Source: Silurus meridionalis
Taxonomy: Eukaryota; Chordata; Actinopteri; Siluriformes; Siluridae
Direction: 5' to 3'
Length of the DNA stretch: 64,000 bases
Assembly (NCBI RefSeq): GCF_014805685.1
Contig: NC_060892.1
Span: 6,126,490 to 6,190,489, forward strand
Part shown: positions 1 through 12,599 of the stretch, one piece after another
How positions within the stretch are numbered: the stretch's first letter is position 1
How the letters are laid out: each line of letters opens with the position of its first letter
The notes under the pieces: model-generated
The model's input: only the letters and a program-made list of their open reading frames with translations
Database searches by the model: none
Told to the model about the DNA's origin: nothing
Made by a program: the position numbers and the translations under genes

Positions 1-376
1 CAGTAACTTGTTTCCTATAATGCTAGTTTTTACCTTGTTTCCTAATGCTAGTTTTGGGTTAGCTTGTTTACAATAATGCTAGGTTTTAAGTTAACCTGTT
101 CACTATAACGCTAGTTGTTGAGTTAGCCTGTGTATTAATGCTAGTTTTTGAAATCAGCCTGTTCCTAATGTTAGATTTCGGCAGTAACTTGTTTCCTATA
201 ATGCTAGTTTTTACCTTGTTTCCTAATGCTAGTTTTGGGTTAGCTTGTTTACAATAATGCTAGGTTTTAAGTTAACCTGTTCACTATAACGCTAGTTGTT
301 GAGTTAGCCTGTGTATTAATGCTAGTTTTTGAAATCAGCCTGTTCCTAATGTTAGATTTCGCAGTAACTTGTTTCC

Positions 377-1281
<905 letters not shown>

Positions 1282-1455
1282 CCTACGATTCGTTTGAAGT
1301 GGAATTGGTGGTGAGGTGATTCACGGGTACTGCAACAGACTGTTCCTCAACACAACAGGTTTCAACGTCTGCTAATCGGGTAGCACCTCCCGCTCTTTTG
1401 CAGCACTTTGTTTGAAGTGGATAATGAAACACTCTCAAACAGTTCCTTTAATCTC

Positions 1456-1860
1456 CCAACTTCTACAACATATCCATAAACCATCTCCAATCCTCTACAA
1501 TGCATCTACAAACCATCTCCCATCATCTAGAATGCATTACTAACCATCTCTAACCCATCAAAAAAAACATCTCTCATAATCTACAATGCACCCATACACC
1601 ATCTCCCATCTTGTACAACGCATCCATACACCACCTCCCATCATCTACAATGCACCCATAAATCACTTCCCATCATTAACGCCTCATGAACGATCTCAAA
1701 TCATCTACAACACATCCACATGAACCATCCCCCATATTCTACAGCACATCCATAAACCATCTACAGTCATTTATCACACATCTATACACCACCTGCCATC
1801 ATCTACAAAGCATCCATAAACCAGCTCCAATCATCTACAAAGCATCCACAAACTATCAAT
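1456..1860 (+). repeat. Degenerate minisatellite, about 33-34 bp unit
   Basis: Repeated phrases of the type CATCTACAAnGCATCCATA followed by AACCATCTCC, diverged by point changes and small indels. At least ten units are recognisable. Confidence 0.75.
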
Positions 1861-2354
1861 GATCTAGGATTCTCCAAGCAGCTTTGGTAGGACTGACATG
1901 TGTGATGTTAAACGTGTTGTGTACAAAACGTTGCTGAACTGTTTCTGTCACGGCTTTCACACATTTCCATCTTGGGGCTGTTTGGGCAGAGAGTATCACT
2001 GCTTAGTGCTCTTGTGGTGAACAACTTTTACTCACCAACAAAGTTTAACATGTTAGCAAAAGCCTCTAACGTCATTCAGACAACAATAAACAAGTGTAAT
2101 GCTAATTACTACACTGCTAGTTCAAGATTGGTTTCCTCCTCATCCGCTTTTATGCTAGCTAAAGATGAAAGCCTCTTTATAAGCATTAAATACATACACT
2201 AAAAATAAAGCTAGTTAATAACGCTAGTTTTTGAATTAACCTATTTAATCGAATGATAGTTCTTAAGTTCAATTGTTTCCAACATTGCTGGTGATGTAAA
2301 ATCCCAGCATATTGAGACACAGATCAAAGGAATCATGCTAACTGGTCTTTATTA

Positions 2355-2871
2355 TAATGCTAGTTTTTTTACCTTGTTTCCTAATGCTAGTTTTTGAAAT
2401 CAGCCTGTTCCTAATGTTAGATTTCGGCAGTAACTTGTTTCCTATAATGCTAGTTTAAGAGTTTGGCATCTTGCTAATTTATCAGTCAACCTATTTACCC
2501 TGATTCAATGGGTATGACACTATTTAGTTAGTCTGCAAAATGTAAAGCATTTTGACTATATCTAACCGTATTTTATGACGAAAGCATGAGAAATGTTTCA
2601 CACCTACTTAAAATTTAAAAAAATGCTGTCGACAAGAAATGAACCTTTTCTGCACTCAAGACAAACACTGCAGCAGGGTAAAGAGTAAACTCTGTCCTCC
2701 GAAAACTGATAAAGCAAGATGAGCCATTTCTTCCTGCTTATTAACGTATTTGTTAGTGAAATGTGTCATGTTCTAGATGTCGATTTCCTGCACTCCAAGC
2801 CTGGGGCAAAGGTCTAACGTCACCGACATCCGCTTTGCTCGGGCAAATGAGGGTCAATCAAACTCAAGCTT
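2355..2871 (+). repeat. Near-identical duplication, copy B
   Basis: Second copy of 377-893 (offset 1978). It ends in GCTT plus ten A's and then continues into TTGATTAGATATC, unlike copy A. The interval 1279-2354 between the copies does not recur after copy B, so this is not a simple complete tandem duplication. Confidence 0.9.
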
Positions 2872-3195
2872 AAAAAAAAAATTGATTAGATATCAGCAAA
2901 CAGGGAACAAACACGCCATCGCAGCCTATCAGGATGTTTCCGACTGAAGGGACACAAGCTCCTGTCGAGCCAAGTCCGGTTTATTAATAAAGAGCATTTA
3001 CAAAAACAACACCCCGGGTCAAATTAATTCGAGAGTAAAGATGAGTTAAAAGCTAATGAAAAAAAAACAAATAGCTCTGAGGCGAGGTGAGTCACCTGTG
3101 TTAGCGCTTAGCCAACTTAACTCACAGCAGCTGCTGAAGGTATGACTCATACCTCAACCTTGCCCTTGAGGACGGCGTATATGTGTGTTTTATAG

Positions 3196-3300
3196 GCTTG
3201 CTCATCAGGGATAAATACACAATTCACTTTCATTCTTAAGGTCTGTAAAGCTGCTTTGAGACGATGTCCATTGTGAAAATGCGCTATAGAAATAAACCCA
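3196..3300 (+). repeat. Fish LINE2-like 3'-tail fragment
   Basis: Contains GCTTGCTCATCAGGGATAAA followed by CTGTAAAGCTGCTTTGAGAC and GCGCTATAGAAATAAA. This is the common teleost retroposon tail; the copies at 14955-15125 and 17053-17225 in this window belong to the same family but keep a more 5' part. Confidence 0.6.
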
Positions 3301-4960
3301 TAAACAATGTGTAGCCCGCTTAAGACCTTGCAGTATCTAAAAATACCATCATTAAGAATCTACGACCGTCAGAACTTTAAATAAGGACTATTATCTCACC
3401 TGCATCAGTTTTTCTAACACCCTTGTGGCTGAACGAGCACAAAAAATGTGGATATACATACAGTTCAGTTATGGTGTAGATATAGTGAAGTATAGTAGAT
3501 GATAAAATCTCTTTATATGTAGCCATATAATAGTAATGGGCATTTTTTTTAAACAAGCTTTTTATAAAATAAAAAAAAGGCTGCTTTATAATGAATTAAT
3601 TGTTATAAAAATATATATTTGATATTATGGTATGGATATCATCAAGCCAACTACAAAACCCAGCCACTTTTCTATATTTTGTCAATTACACACAGCTTTT
3701 TGTGTTTAAGTAATTTTTCTCCACCCTGTAATGACAAAACCCTATGCCCTATATTTCTCAATTTGTACTTTACAATTAATAATAAATAATATAACCTTTA
3801 ATTCCACTTGGGTGCATCTATAAAGCATGTGATATGATCATGTGATCAGCCGCCCAGTATAGTTGACATATAAGTGTGTAAGTGATGATGGTTTAGACTA
3901 TGGCACCACACAAATTGATTTTTCTTCTCTTTTATCTCCCGCAGGTCATCGGGAAGACTCCTGCAGGTTCCTGTTCACCTTCATCCGCCATCTCGCCCAA
4001 TAATTACTGCCATCTTATGGCATCGACTGCTCCTGATTCCCTCGTTGTCCCTACCATCTGGATTTCCTAATCCGTTCCGCGTGCTGCTATCGTCTTTTCA
4101 GCCCCTGCGTTCTAACCGCTGTATCTTCATTTCAGTTAGGCAGATTCTATACAGACGATCTATTGTCGATGATCCATGTTCGAGACTTCAAACACACTTC
4201 CTGCGCTTTGTTTCCTGTCAGTTCTGTTCACGTAGCTAATTCTGCACAGCTGTAAGATTTCAAGTTGGGCTTTTTCCGTCTCTGACTAAAGGCTTTATGG
4301 GACATATGGAGTGATTTAGACACAATATGGATTTATTCTGGAAAGGGGAAACTCGTTTGTCTTACGTATCCATTGAAAAATGAGTGTAAAAACAACCACA
4401 CTCGTGCATAAGATAATTGATAAGAATATTAGTTTTAGAAAGGTTTAGATTGTTTATTTTGAAGTCGTCGATTAGCTCACTGAGCAATATTTGAACTTGA
4501 CCAAAGATGATCCACTATTTATTTCCATACACACTGCCACTAATGCCATTCACTGTTCTTCTGTTACACAGCTCACAATGTCCACTCTGGTAATGCACAG
4601 TCACTGTGATTTACCTCACGTCTGCCGGTGTATCAGAAATATTTACAATTCACATTCACTCATATTTAGAAATATTCACACTAAACACTATACTACACTC
4701 CCACCCTCATACTGCATCTGATTCTTCTTTACCACTTATTTGCCGTTTTTAAAACTCTACATTATATATATACTCCATTTACTCTATATTTGCTTTAAGT
4801 AATACATGAATTTGCCTCTGCGATTAATGAATCAATCTATCCATCCTTTTACCCCTCCATCCATCCTTTCATACATCCCTCCATTTTTAGATGGCACACT
4901 ATTTCAGTGCAATAAAATGATTACGCACAACCTAATACCAAAAAAATATATAATCATACA
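3301..4960. other. AT-rich stretch without recognisable gene
   Basis: Mostly unique sequence. 3910-4240 is less AT-rich and has a short open frame (4045-4239, plus) with no domain I recognise. 4850-4890 carries a short CCATCCAT-type simple repeat. Confidence 0.5.
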
Positions 4961-5696
4961 CACTATATAGACAAAAGTATCGAGACACCTGTCTTTTCAT
5001 GCCATATGTGGATTTTCCCCAAAATGTTAACTCAGAGTTGAAGGCACAAAATTGTATAGGATGCGGTAGCATGAAATTTTCCCTTCACTTAAAATAGGAG
5101 ACCAGTTCCAGCATGGCAAAGATCCTGTGCACAAAGCCAGCACTATAAGAAAAAAAAGGAGTTTTTACTTATCACAGTGAAATTCTTTCTTCGCATACCA
5201 CAGCAATGTTAGGAAGCTGGGGTCATAACGCAAGGTCAGCCATGATACAACTCCCCTAAGGGGTTAAGAGTGGCATCTTGTCGATACTGGTGCTTAAACC
5301 CCTGACCTTCTGATCAGTAGCTCCGAGCCTTAACCACTAAGCTACCACTTCCAATTAGATATAGTTTACATGGGTTGAAGTGGAAGATCTTGAGTGTCCT
5401 GATATAGCGCTCTGACTTCAACCCTATTGAACACCTTTGGGATGAATTGAAATGCTGACTGCACCCCAGACCTCCTCACCTCACCTCACCTCCATCAGTA
5501 CCTGACATTACTAATTACTAAACGGTACTGATCTCCGAATGGTTGAATGAGAACAAATCACCACAAGCTCACTCCAAAATCTAGTGGAACATCTCAGAAA
5601 GGTGGAGGTTATTATAAAAGAAAATGGGAATGGGATGTCCAAAAAACACACAGCAATCTTATGGTCAGGTGTCCACAAACATTTGTCCATACAGTG
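4961..5696 (+). mobile_element. Degraded Tc1-like element (CACTATATGGACAAAAGT family), copy 1
   Basis: Left end CACTATATAGACAAAAGT and right end (reverse complement) CACTGTATGGACAAATGT form about 30-bp inverted ends, both continuing to GACACCTG. Near 5415-5455 the plus strand still reads a decayed FNPIEHLWDELK, the transposase segment with the third catalytic residue of a DD34E enzyme. A SINE (about 5165-5355) is inserted in it. Non-functional. Related copies lie at 18456, 23827, 39598 and 43337. Confidence 0.75.
5165..5355 (-). repeat. tRNA-headed fish SINE, inserted in the Tc1-like element
   Basis: On the minus strand it starts with GTGGTAGCTTAGTGGTTAAG (tRNA A-box) and a B-box-like segment near 5306-5318. 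It continues through GTATCATGGCTGACCTTGCG and ends GAAGAAAGAATTTCACTGTG. This is the layout of a common teleost tRNA-derived SINE. Host-element sequence resumes on both sides, so the SINE is the younger insertion. Confidence 0.7.
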
Positions 5697-6425
5697 GATT
5701 ATATATATTTAAATATATATAACTGCAGGAGCTTAAACATCAGCCACAAGATCTGTAATGGCAACAAAGACCAAGAGATTTTGCAGCTATAAATAGAGAC
5801 TTAACAGGGTCTTAGGTCTTTCTGATCCTAGTATTCTGAAACTCTGTCGTAATAAAGAGGCCCACCATCATGTTTGTACGAGATTGTTAAAGTGTACATG
5901 CTAGTGAAGGGCAGTTAGCACAGCCTTATTTGGATGCATTTCATTAAACTTTAGCAGCGTGTAGGTGAAATGCTCCTTTGTCAAAAAAAACAAAACAATA
6001 TGACGATTTAAAATGGCTTAACTTCTAAATCCACACTAAAGCCATATATGGACGAGTTTAAAAACAAACATAATCCATGTAATCAATCACTTCGGTATTA
6101 AAGAGCTCGTCAGAAGCCAAAAGTGTGCTCTCGGGTCTCATGAGCCTGAATGAGCAATCCTCTCATTATATATACAAACACAGACCGTTTTAAACTGACT
6201 TGCATTTTCTGTGTTTTTGTGTTATTTTCAATCACGCTGAACAAAGAACCGACGAAAACCAGACTACAGGGATAAATATGGCAATATCCATTTTCCCTAA
6301 CAGTCGAAAAAATGAAACCATAAAATACATGTTTAAAGGTCAGTAGAAAGAAAGAAGACGTCGATTCAGCAAGCGATTGTGGGTGCTGAATGCAGGGGAA
6401 GGATGCAGGCAGTCAGGAACAAAGT

Positions 6426-6461
<36 letters not shown>
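6426..6461 (+). repeat. (TG)n microsatellite
   Basis: About 18 uninterrupted TG units. The flanks (5697-6425 and 6462-6690) are unique, AT-rich and show no gene. Confidence 0.9.
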
Positions 6462-6463
<2 letters not shown>

Positions 6464-6714
6464 TTTGACCCTGCAGCAGTGTAATGGCTGCACTGCAGAT
6501 ACAGAGCTGTTTCATATTCAACACACAACACTGTGCATGTTGGACTCTTCAGCAACACACCACAAACACAACTCAGAAAAGAAACTAATGCATTCTTACA
6601 CAAAACCTAAGACTGAAAGCTAATTACAAGAATTTACAAGAATTTACCTTAGGCTCATGTTAAACAAAAACACAATAGCAGTGATAGCCAACAAAAAAAG
6701 AAGACTGACATAAT

Positions 6715-7310
6715 TCAGGAACACAGACCAAAGCAATAAACAACACTGACCCAACACAACAACACTGACCCAAACACAACAACACTGACCCAAACACAAC
6801 AACACTATTGCAAACTCAATACTGACCCCAAACCCACCAACACCGTTCCAAACCAATCAACACTAGCCCAAAATGGACATCACTGACCCAAACCCACCAA
6901 CACTAACCAAACCAACACCACTGACCCAAACCTACAAACACTATCTAAACCTATTAACACTGACCCAAACCTCCTAACACTACCCAAACCCATCAACACT
7001 GACCCAAACCTACAAACACTACCCAAACCCATCAACACTGACCCAAACCTACTAACACTACCCAAACCCATCAACACTGACCCAAACCTACTAACACTAC
7101 CCAAACCCATCAACACTGACCCAAACCTACTAACACTACCCAAACCCATCAACACTGACCCAAACCTACTAACACTACCCAAACCCATCAACACTGACCC
7201 AAACCTACTAACACTACCCAAACCCATCAACACTGACCCAAACCTACAAACGCTAACCAAACCCACCAACATTGACAAACCAAACAATACTTACCCAAAA
7301 TACCAATGCT
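6715..7310 (+). repeat. 39-bp minisatellite (CCCAAACC-rich)
   Basis: Core array about 6955-7250 with alternating half-units ACTGACCCAAACCTACTAAC and ACTACCCAAACCCATCAAC, 39 bp together, at least seven units. Edges are more diverged and shorter in period. Because 39 is divisible by 3 the minus strand stays open as a 13-residue repeat (MGLGSVSRFGSVL); this is a composition effect, not a gene. Confidence 0.9.
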
Positions 7311-7529
7311 GACAAAACCTAAACCAACAATACTGGTCCAAGCCAAAATAATAAAAAAAACCCACTCCAAACCACTATTTAATCTACAAACCTTGACCTA
7401 CACCACCAGCCTACACCAGTCTGCCATCAGTGAGCCAAACCACAGTGACACAAACCATCAAAACCAAATGCAGCCAAGCCACCGTAAACCCAAAACCATA
7501 ACACAAACCAGCACCAACACTGACTAAAA

Positions 7530-9378
7530 TATCACTGCTGACCAATCATAATCACCCCTACAAATAGGGGGAAAAAACGAACCAAATTTTCAACATTTCT
7601 CCACAGATATTATTAAACTGTCCAGAGATTTAAGGACAAAGGACAAAATATCAGTATCAACAATAACTCCCAATAAGCCTTTCCAGCTTGCTGACATGCT
7701 ACTAATCATTTACTTTTGTGTTAATGATTAACAAACTATAAAAATACCAATAAATCAATTGTAGGTCATCGAAAAGCTACACTTTGGGATGTCTACATAT
7801 CGGACACATGTCTCACATGCATCTCTTGCTGGCTCAGCAGATGCATCTTTGAGGACACTGGGGATCAGCATACAAAACCACCAGTGCAAGCAACTCAAAA
7901 AGTTAGACAACAATTGGGTCGAGTGCTAGCCGTGCGTGTGTGTACAGTATGTGTGTGAGTGTGAGTGTGTGTGTGAGTGTGAGTGTGTGTGTGCAAGGCC
8001 AGTGGAGAGAATGAGTCACGCAAGATAACTAAAGAGCAGTAGCTGGAGGGCAAAAAGGTGCCACTTTGACTTCCGTTTCAAACAAGCATGACAAAAAAAA
8101 GTTGTTGCTAAGAGCTTCTCTTATCCGTGAACACTGCATGCATGAGCGATCACATCTTCATATCACTGCATGGGTTACGATATTCGATAGCGGCATGCTG
8201 GATCATTTGTACAGCCCTCAGACACAGGGAAGGCACTTTCGCTGTCCTTTCACTGCACACATCTCGAAAGCAGGCACAATTATAAGAATATAAACTGGAT
8301 TCAGAAAGATAAGAATCAGCGATCTGATCTGATTTTCCCCCATGTTAAATCCAAAAGCAACTCTAAGTACAAGACCTACAAGACGTACAAGAAAGGAAAG
8401 GAAATCTGACAAATTATTGATTATATTTGCCTTAAACCAGGTGCACACTGCGATTTTGGCCACGTTTTAGTTGCCGGAGACAAATCTTTAAAATCCCAAA
8501 AGATTCCTATAATCCTCAAAAAAAAAAATCTGTAGTTTTTGATCACTGGTTTTTCTTTTCCTTAATGCCATGCCAGCTTCTATGCCTCTGCTCATGGTGA
8601 AAGCCAGATATAAAAAAAAATTAATAATATGTTTGATTAATTTTTCTAAAAACCTTAAGACTACATTTCGATTAACTTGATCAAAAGCCTTTTCAAAGGT
8701 ATCAAAAGAATAACAAGTTTCTCAAAGGGGTAGACAGTCAGGGCTGTTTCTGGGCAAGATTCCTAATGTAACCCCCTCATGGCTCCGCCCTCCCACCACA
8801 ATGCTCCACCCCAACAACGTACAAATCATTCGCAACCTTCCAGAAAAATGCTTAAACACACTTAATAATCATTAAAAATTGCCTGAAATATGTAAGCATA
8901 TGCTGTATATGCAGAAAAACAGGTCTATGTATAAATAATATGAATAAATAATATGTATAATAATAATTAATGATAATGAATTCTGACAGGATGAACATTT
9001 TGGGGAATTTCCTCCCTATAATAAAAATGTATGTGCTTGTTTTTTAGTGCCAAATCTGGCGTGTGTGTAAATAACTTAAATCTCAGCCATTATTAAAATG
9101 AAAAATATGTTTTTTCCCCAACATCAAGATTTATTTCATGTAATTTGTTGTTTAAGCACTGATCCCATTCCAGGTTTGACATGTTCACTGACAGCTGATT
9201 AATAGCCGTTGCGCAAAATTTTTTCTTCCAGTAAAATTCTGACAGTGTCAGAGGATTTCATTTATTCCTGCAAAGGGACATCTCCTACGAAGACCGTCAA
9301 ACCAAGAACCAATAGGAGCGCCGAACCTGCATGATTAGCTCGACAACTTCAAACCACCTCAGAGAAAATGTGGAAACC
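7530..9378. other. Unique AT-rich stretch, no gene recognised
   Basis: Contains an imperfect (TG)n/GAGTG stretch at 7935-7992 and otherwise unique sequence. Short open frames (8066-8293 plus, 8218-8463 minus) overlap each other on opposite strands and have no recognisable domain. Confidence 0.5.
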
Positions 9379-9396
9379 AGTCAGGTAGACAGTACA

Positions 9397-9635
9397 GGTT
9401 CCCTGGTGGTCTAGTGGTTAGGATGCGGCGCTCTCAACGCTGCGGCCCGGGTTCGATCCCCGGTCAGGGAACCAACCCCAGCCATTAGGGTTGCACAAGC
9501 CTTAGTGCCGGCCTCAAGCCCGGATAAATAGGGAGGGTTGCGTTAGGAAGGGCATCCAGCGTAAAAACGTGCCAAATCAAACATGCGGATGATCCACTGT
9601 GGCGACCCCTAATGGTAAAAGCCGAAAGAAAGTTT
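9397..9635 (+). repeat. Full-length tRNA-Glu-derived SINE with perfect target-site duplication
   Basis: Flanked by an exact 18-bp duplication AGTCAGGTAGACAGTACA at 9379-9396 and 9636-9653. The head (9400-9471) is a complete tRNA-Glu-like sequence with A-box TGGTCTAGTGG and B-box GGTTCGATCCC, the internal RNA polymerase III promoter. The body contains GGGCATCCAGCG and GTGCCAAATCAAACATGCGG. The tail CGGATGATCC...GTGGCGACCCCTAATGG...GCCGAAAG is the same as the 3' end of the RTE-like LINE fragments at 22296-22731 and 55748-56633, so it was probably mobilised by that LINE. Confidence 0.9.
9400..9471 (+). tRNA. tRNA-Glu(CUC)-like cloverleaf forming the SINE head
   Basis: 72 nt including discriminator A. 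Acceptor stem TCCCTGG with TCAGGGA (one G-U pair), anticodon stem CGGCG/CGCTG around loop CTCTCAA giving anticodon CUC, and T arm CCGGG-TTCGATC-CCCGG, all able to pair. It would probably score as a tRNA gene, but the target-site duplication and SINE tail show that it is the head of a retroposon rather than an independent tRNA gene. Confidence 0.6.
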
Positions 9636-10167
9636 AGTCAGGTAGACAGTACAAAAAAAGAGAAACTTAGAGTAATGGAGGGAAAAGGAGTGTTTGTATG
9701 ATGTTTTAATCACTAAGGAATGTCGTGAACAGAATTAACGCTACAGATTATATTTGCTTGCTGCAAGCTACCGTTAGCGACAGAACGCGAGTCAAGGACT
9801 AATAACGTAAAACTGCATATGAATCATTTTCTTGTGCGTGTCAGTTTTTGACTGCTCCAGTCGGACATTATGGCAAGCGAGATCCTACAGCGTGACTTAG
9901 GGATCATGTCTGTACAATCGCAAAGGACTATTAAAAATCGCCCGGCATTAGTCATGTGAAATTCAACATTTGGAAACGAAGCCCGTATCAGCCCGAGATT
10001 TCTGTTCTGGGATAATCAGAGAGAGTCGGAACATTCTCTGTCAGTTTGTTTTTCCCCTTGCACAGCCAGCTGCATGCATCGTGGCAAAAAAAAAAGCCAT
10101 GTAAGAGCACTGTGAGCTACAAGCTACTGCATTTCTAAGTTTAATGAGTCAATAAATACTCAATGTC

Positions 10168-10169
<2 letters not shown>

Positions 10170-10233
<64 letters not shown>
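10170..10233 (+). repeat. (CA)n microsatellite with TATA interruption
   Basis: Two CA blocks separated by TATA near 10193-10197. The segment 9654-10169 before it and 10234-10866 after it are unique, with no recognised gene. Confidence 0.9.
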
Positions 10234-10235
<2 letters not shown>

Positions 10236-10864
10236 GCTCATGCATCATTAATCCAAAGTTTACACTGGTGGTCATCATTCTTCTGCAAAAAAACAAAGAC
10301 AATCTATTACACTGGCTAGGGATATACACACACCCATACACACACTTCCACACCACTGCTGGTTGCAGCAGCAATTGAACACAAGCTTTTCGAAAACATG
10401 CTAATTAACATATTTATTCTAATAAGAGCCGACATGAAGAGGATAATCAGCCGAGAGCTAGGAGGAGCAGGAAAATGTCAGAAGGAGGATCCGGACACTC
10501 AGGGCACTTTGATCCCATGGCTGAGGGCACATATGGACAAGAGTGAGCAGCTCGAGTGTTAAAGATTAACAGAGCAGGAGACCTACAGCGCTGAAGGACG
10601 AAGGATCAGCTGACACGCTACAAGACATAAACATGAAGTAGGAGATGTCCAACCGTGCAGAAGATCAGACAAAACCTCTTAACTGCGCCAAACAGTGAAC
10701 GTGGAGGGACTTGGAGCTACTTCTCACCAATGAAGAAGATAACCTGGTCTAGATACACAAGCCGGTTTCATGTCCCAGGTCCATGCTATTGATCATTTGT
10801 ACGCACAAGTTAAAAATCAAAGAAAATTATGAATCATTATGTGAGAAATTTTAAGTGTGTGTGT

Positions 10865-10867
<3 letters not shown>

Positions 10868-10926
<59 letters not shown>
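10868..10926 (+). repeat. (TA)n microsatellite at the Tc1 insertion site
   Basis: About 29 TA units ending directly at the left end of the Tc1-like element. TATATA resumes right after its right end (12476), so the element inserted into a TA array. Confidence 0.9.
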
Positions 10927-10929
<3 letters not shown>

Positions 10930-12475
10930 GAGTGCAGAATTATTAGGCAAGTTGTATTTTGAGGATTAATTTTATTTGAGGATTTAATTTGAACAACAAC
11001 CATGTTCTCAATGAACACAAAAACTCATTAATATCAAAGCTGAATATTTTTGGAAGTAGTTTTAGTTTTAGCTATTTTAGGGGATATCTGTGTGTGCAGG
11101 TGACTATTACTGTGCATAATTATTAGGCAACAACAAAAACAAATTCATACCCATTTCAATTATTTATTTTTACCAGTGAAACCAATATAACATCTCAACA
11201 TTCACAAATATACATTTCTGACATTCAAAACCAAACAAAACAAATCAGTGACCAATATAGCCACCTTTCTTTGCAAGGACACTCAAAAGCCTGCCATCCA
11301 TGGATTCTGTCAGTGTTTTGATCTGTTCACCATCAACATTGCGTGCAGCAGCAACCACAGCCTCCCAGACACTGTTCAGAGAGGTGTACTGTTTTCCTCC
11401 TTGTAAATCGCACATTTGATGATGGACCACAGGTTCTCAATGGGGTTCAGATCAGGTGAACAAGGAGGCCATATCATTAGATTTTCTTCTTTTATACCCT
11501 TTCTTGCCAGCCACGCTGTGGAGTACTTGGGCGTGTGTGATGGAGCATTGTCCTGCATGAAAATCATGTTTTTCTTGAAGGATGCAGACTTCTTCCTGTA
11601 CCACTGCTTGAAGAAGGTGTCTTCCAGAAACTGGCAGTAGGACTGGGAGTTCAGCTTGACTCCATCCTCAACCCGAAAAGGCCCCACAAGCTCATCTTTG
11701 ATGATACCAGCCCAAACCAGTACTCCACCTCCACCTTGCTGGCGTCTGAGTCGGACTGGAGCTCTCTGCCCTTTACCAATCCAGCCACGGGCCCATCCAT
11801 CTGGCCCATCAAGACTCACTCTCATTTCATCAGTCCATAAAACCTTAGAAAATCAGTCTTGAGATATTTCTTGGCCCAGTCTTGACGTTTCAGCTTGTGT
11901 GTCTTGTTCAGTGGTGGTCGACTTTCTGCCTTTCTTACCTTGGCCATGTCTCTGAGTATTGCACACCTTGTGCTTTTGGGCACTCAGTGATGTTGCAGCT
12001 CTGAAATATGGCCAAACTGGTGGCAAGTGGCATCTTGGCAGCTGCACGCTTGACTTTTCTCAGTTCACGGGCAGTTATTTTGCGCCTTGGTTTTCCACAC
12101 GCTTCTTGCGACCCTGTCGACTATTTTGAATGAAACGCTTGATTGTTCGATGATCACGCTTCAGAAGCTTGGCTATTTTAAGACTGCTGCATCCCTCTGC
12201 AATATATCTCACTATTTTTGACTTTTCTGAGCCTGTCAAGTCCTTCTTTTGACCCATTTTGCCAAAGGAAAGGAAGTTGCCTAATAATTATGCACACCTG
12301 ATATAGGGTGTTGATGTCATTAGACCACACCCCTTCTCATTACAGAGATGCACATCACCTAATATGCTTAATTGGTAGTAGGCTTTCCAGCCTATACAGC
12401 TTGGAGTAAGACAACATGCATAACGAGGATGATGTGGTCAAAATACTCATTTGCCTAATAATTCTGCACTCCCTG
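10927..12475 (-). mobile_element. Tc1-like DNA transposon with IR/DR ends, inactivated
   Basis: About 1549 bp between TA dinucleotides. The left end reads CAGG-AGTGCAGAATTATTAG, the right end its complement with one extra G. A second copy of the end motif, TGTGCATAATTATTAGGC, lies inside each end (about 11110-11130 and 12277-12296), the inverted-repeat/direct-repeat arrangement of many Tc1-like elements, with end regions of roughly 200 bp. The transposase frame lies on the minus strand between them and is broken. The right-hand flank is TATATAAA and then a (GT)n array (12497-12549). Confidence 0.92.
11245..12257 (-). pseudogene. Tc1-like transposase, frameshifted
   Basis: Start MGQKKDLTGSEKSKIVRYIAEG at 12257: N-terminal helix-turn-helix region, with KLLKRDHRTIKRFI as recognition part. 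The frame is lost at about 12095 (stop TAA at 12077-12075) and continues in another frame (KITARELRKVKRAAAK), then shifts again. VLWTDEMRVSLDG (about 11840-11800) carries the first catalytic Asp, FMQDNAPSHT (about 11555) the second, and SPDLNPIENLWSIIK (about 11450) the Glu of the DD34E triad. A last shift near 11400 leads to a C-terminus ending KKGGYIGH at 11248. Catalytic residues are kept but at least three frameshifts rule out a working enzyme. Confidence 0.9.
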
Positions 12476-12493
12476 TATATATAAAATAAATAA

Positions 12494-12496
<3 letters not shown>

Positions 12497-12549
<53 letters not shown>
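12497..12549 (+). repeat. (GT)n microsatellite
   Basis: About 26 GT units just right of the Tc1-like element. Confidence 0.95.
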
Positions 12550-12554
<5 letters not shown>

Positions 12555-12599
12555 AAAATAACAATCCACCAGATTTGGAGATAATGATCCGATCGCCAT

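Noticed and set aside
6955..7250. Regular 39-bp spacing reminiscent of a repeat-spacer array
   Set aside because: Both halves of each unit are repeated with almost no variation, so there are no unique spacers.
9400..9471. Independent functional tRNA-Glu gene
   Set aside because: The cloverleaf is intact, but the flanking 18-bp duplication encloses it together with a SINE body and LINE-type tail, so it is the SINE head.
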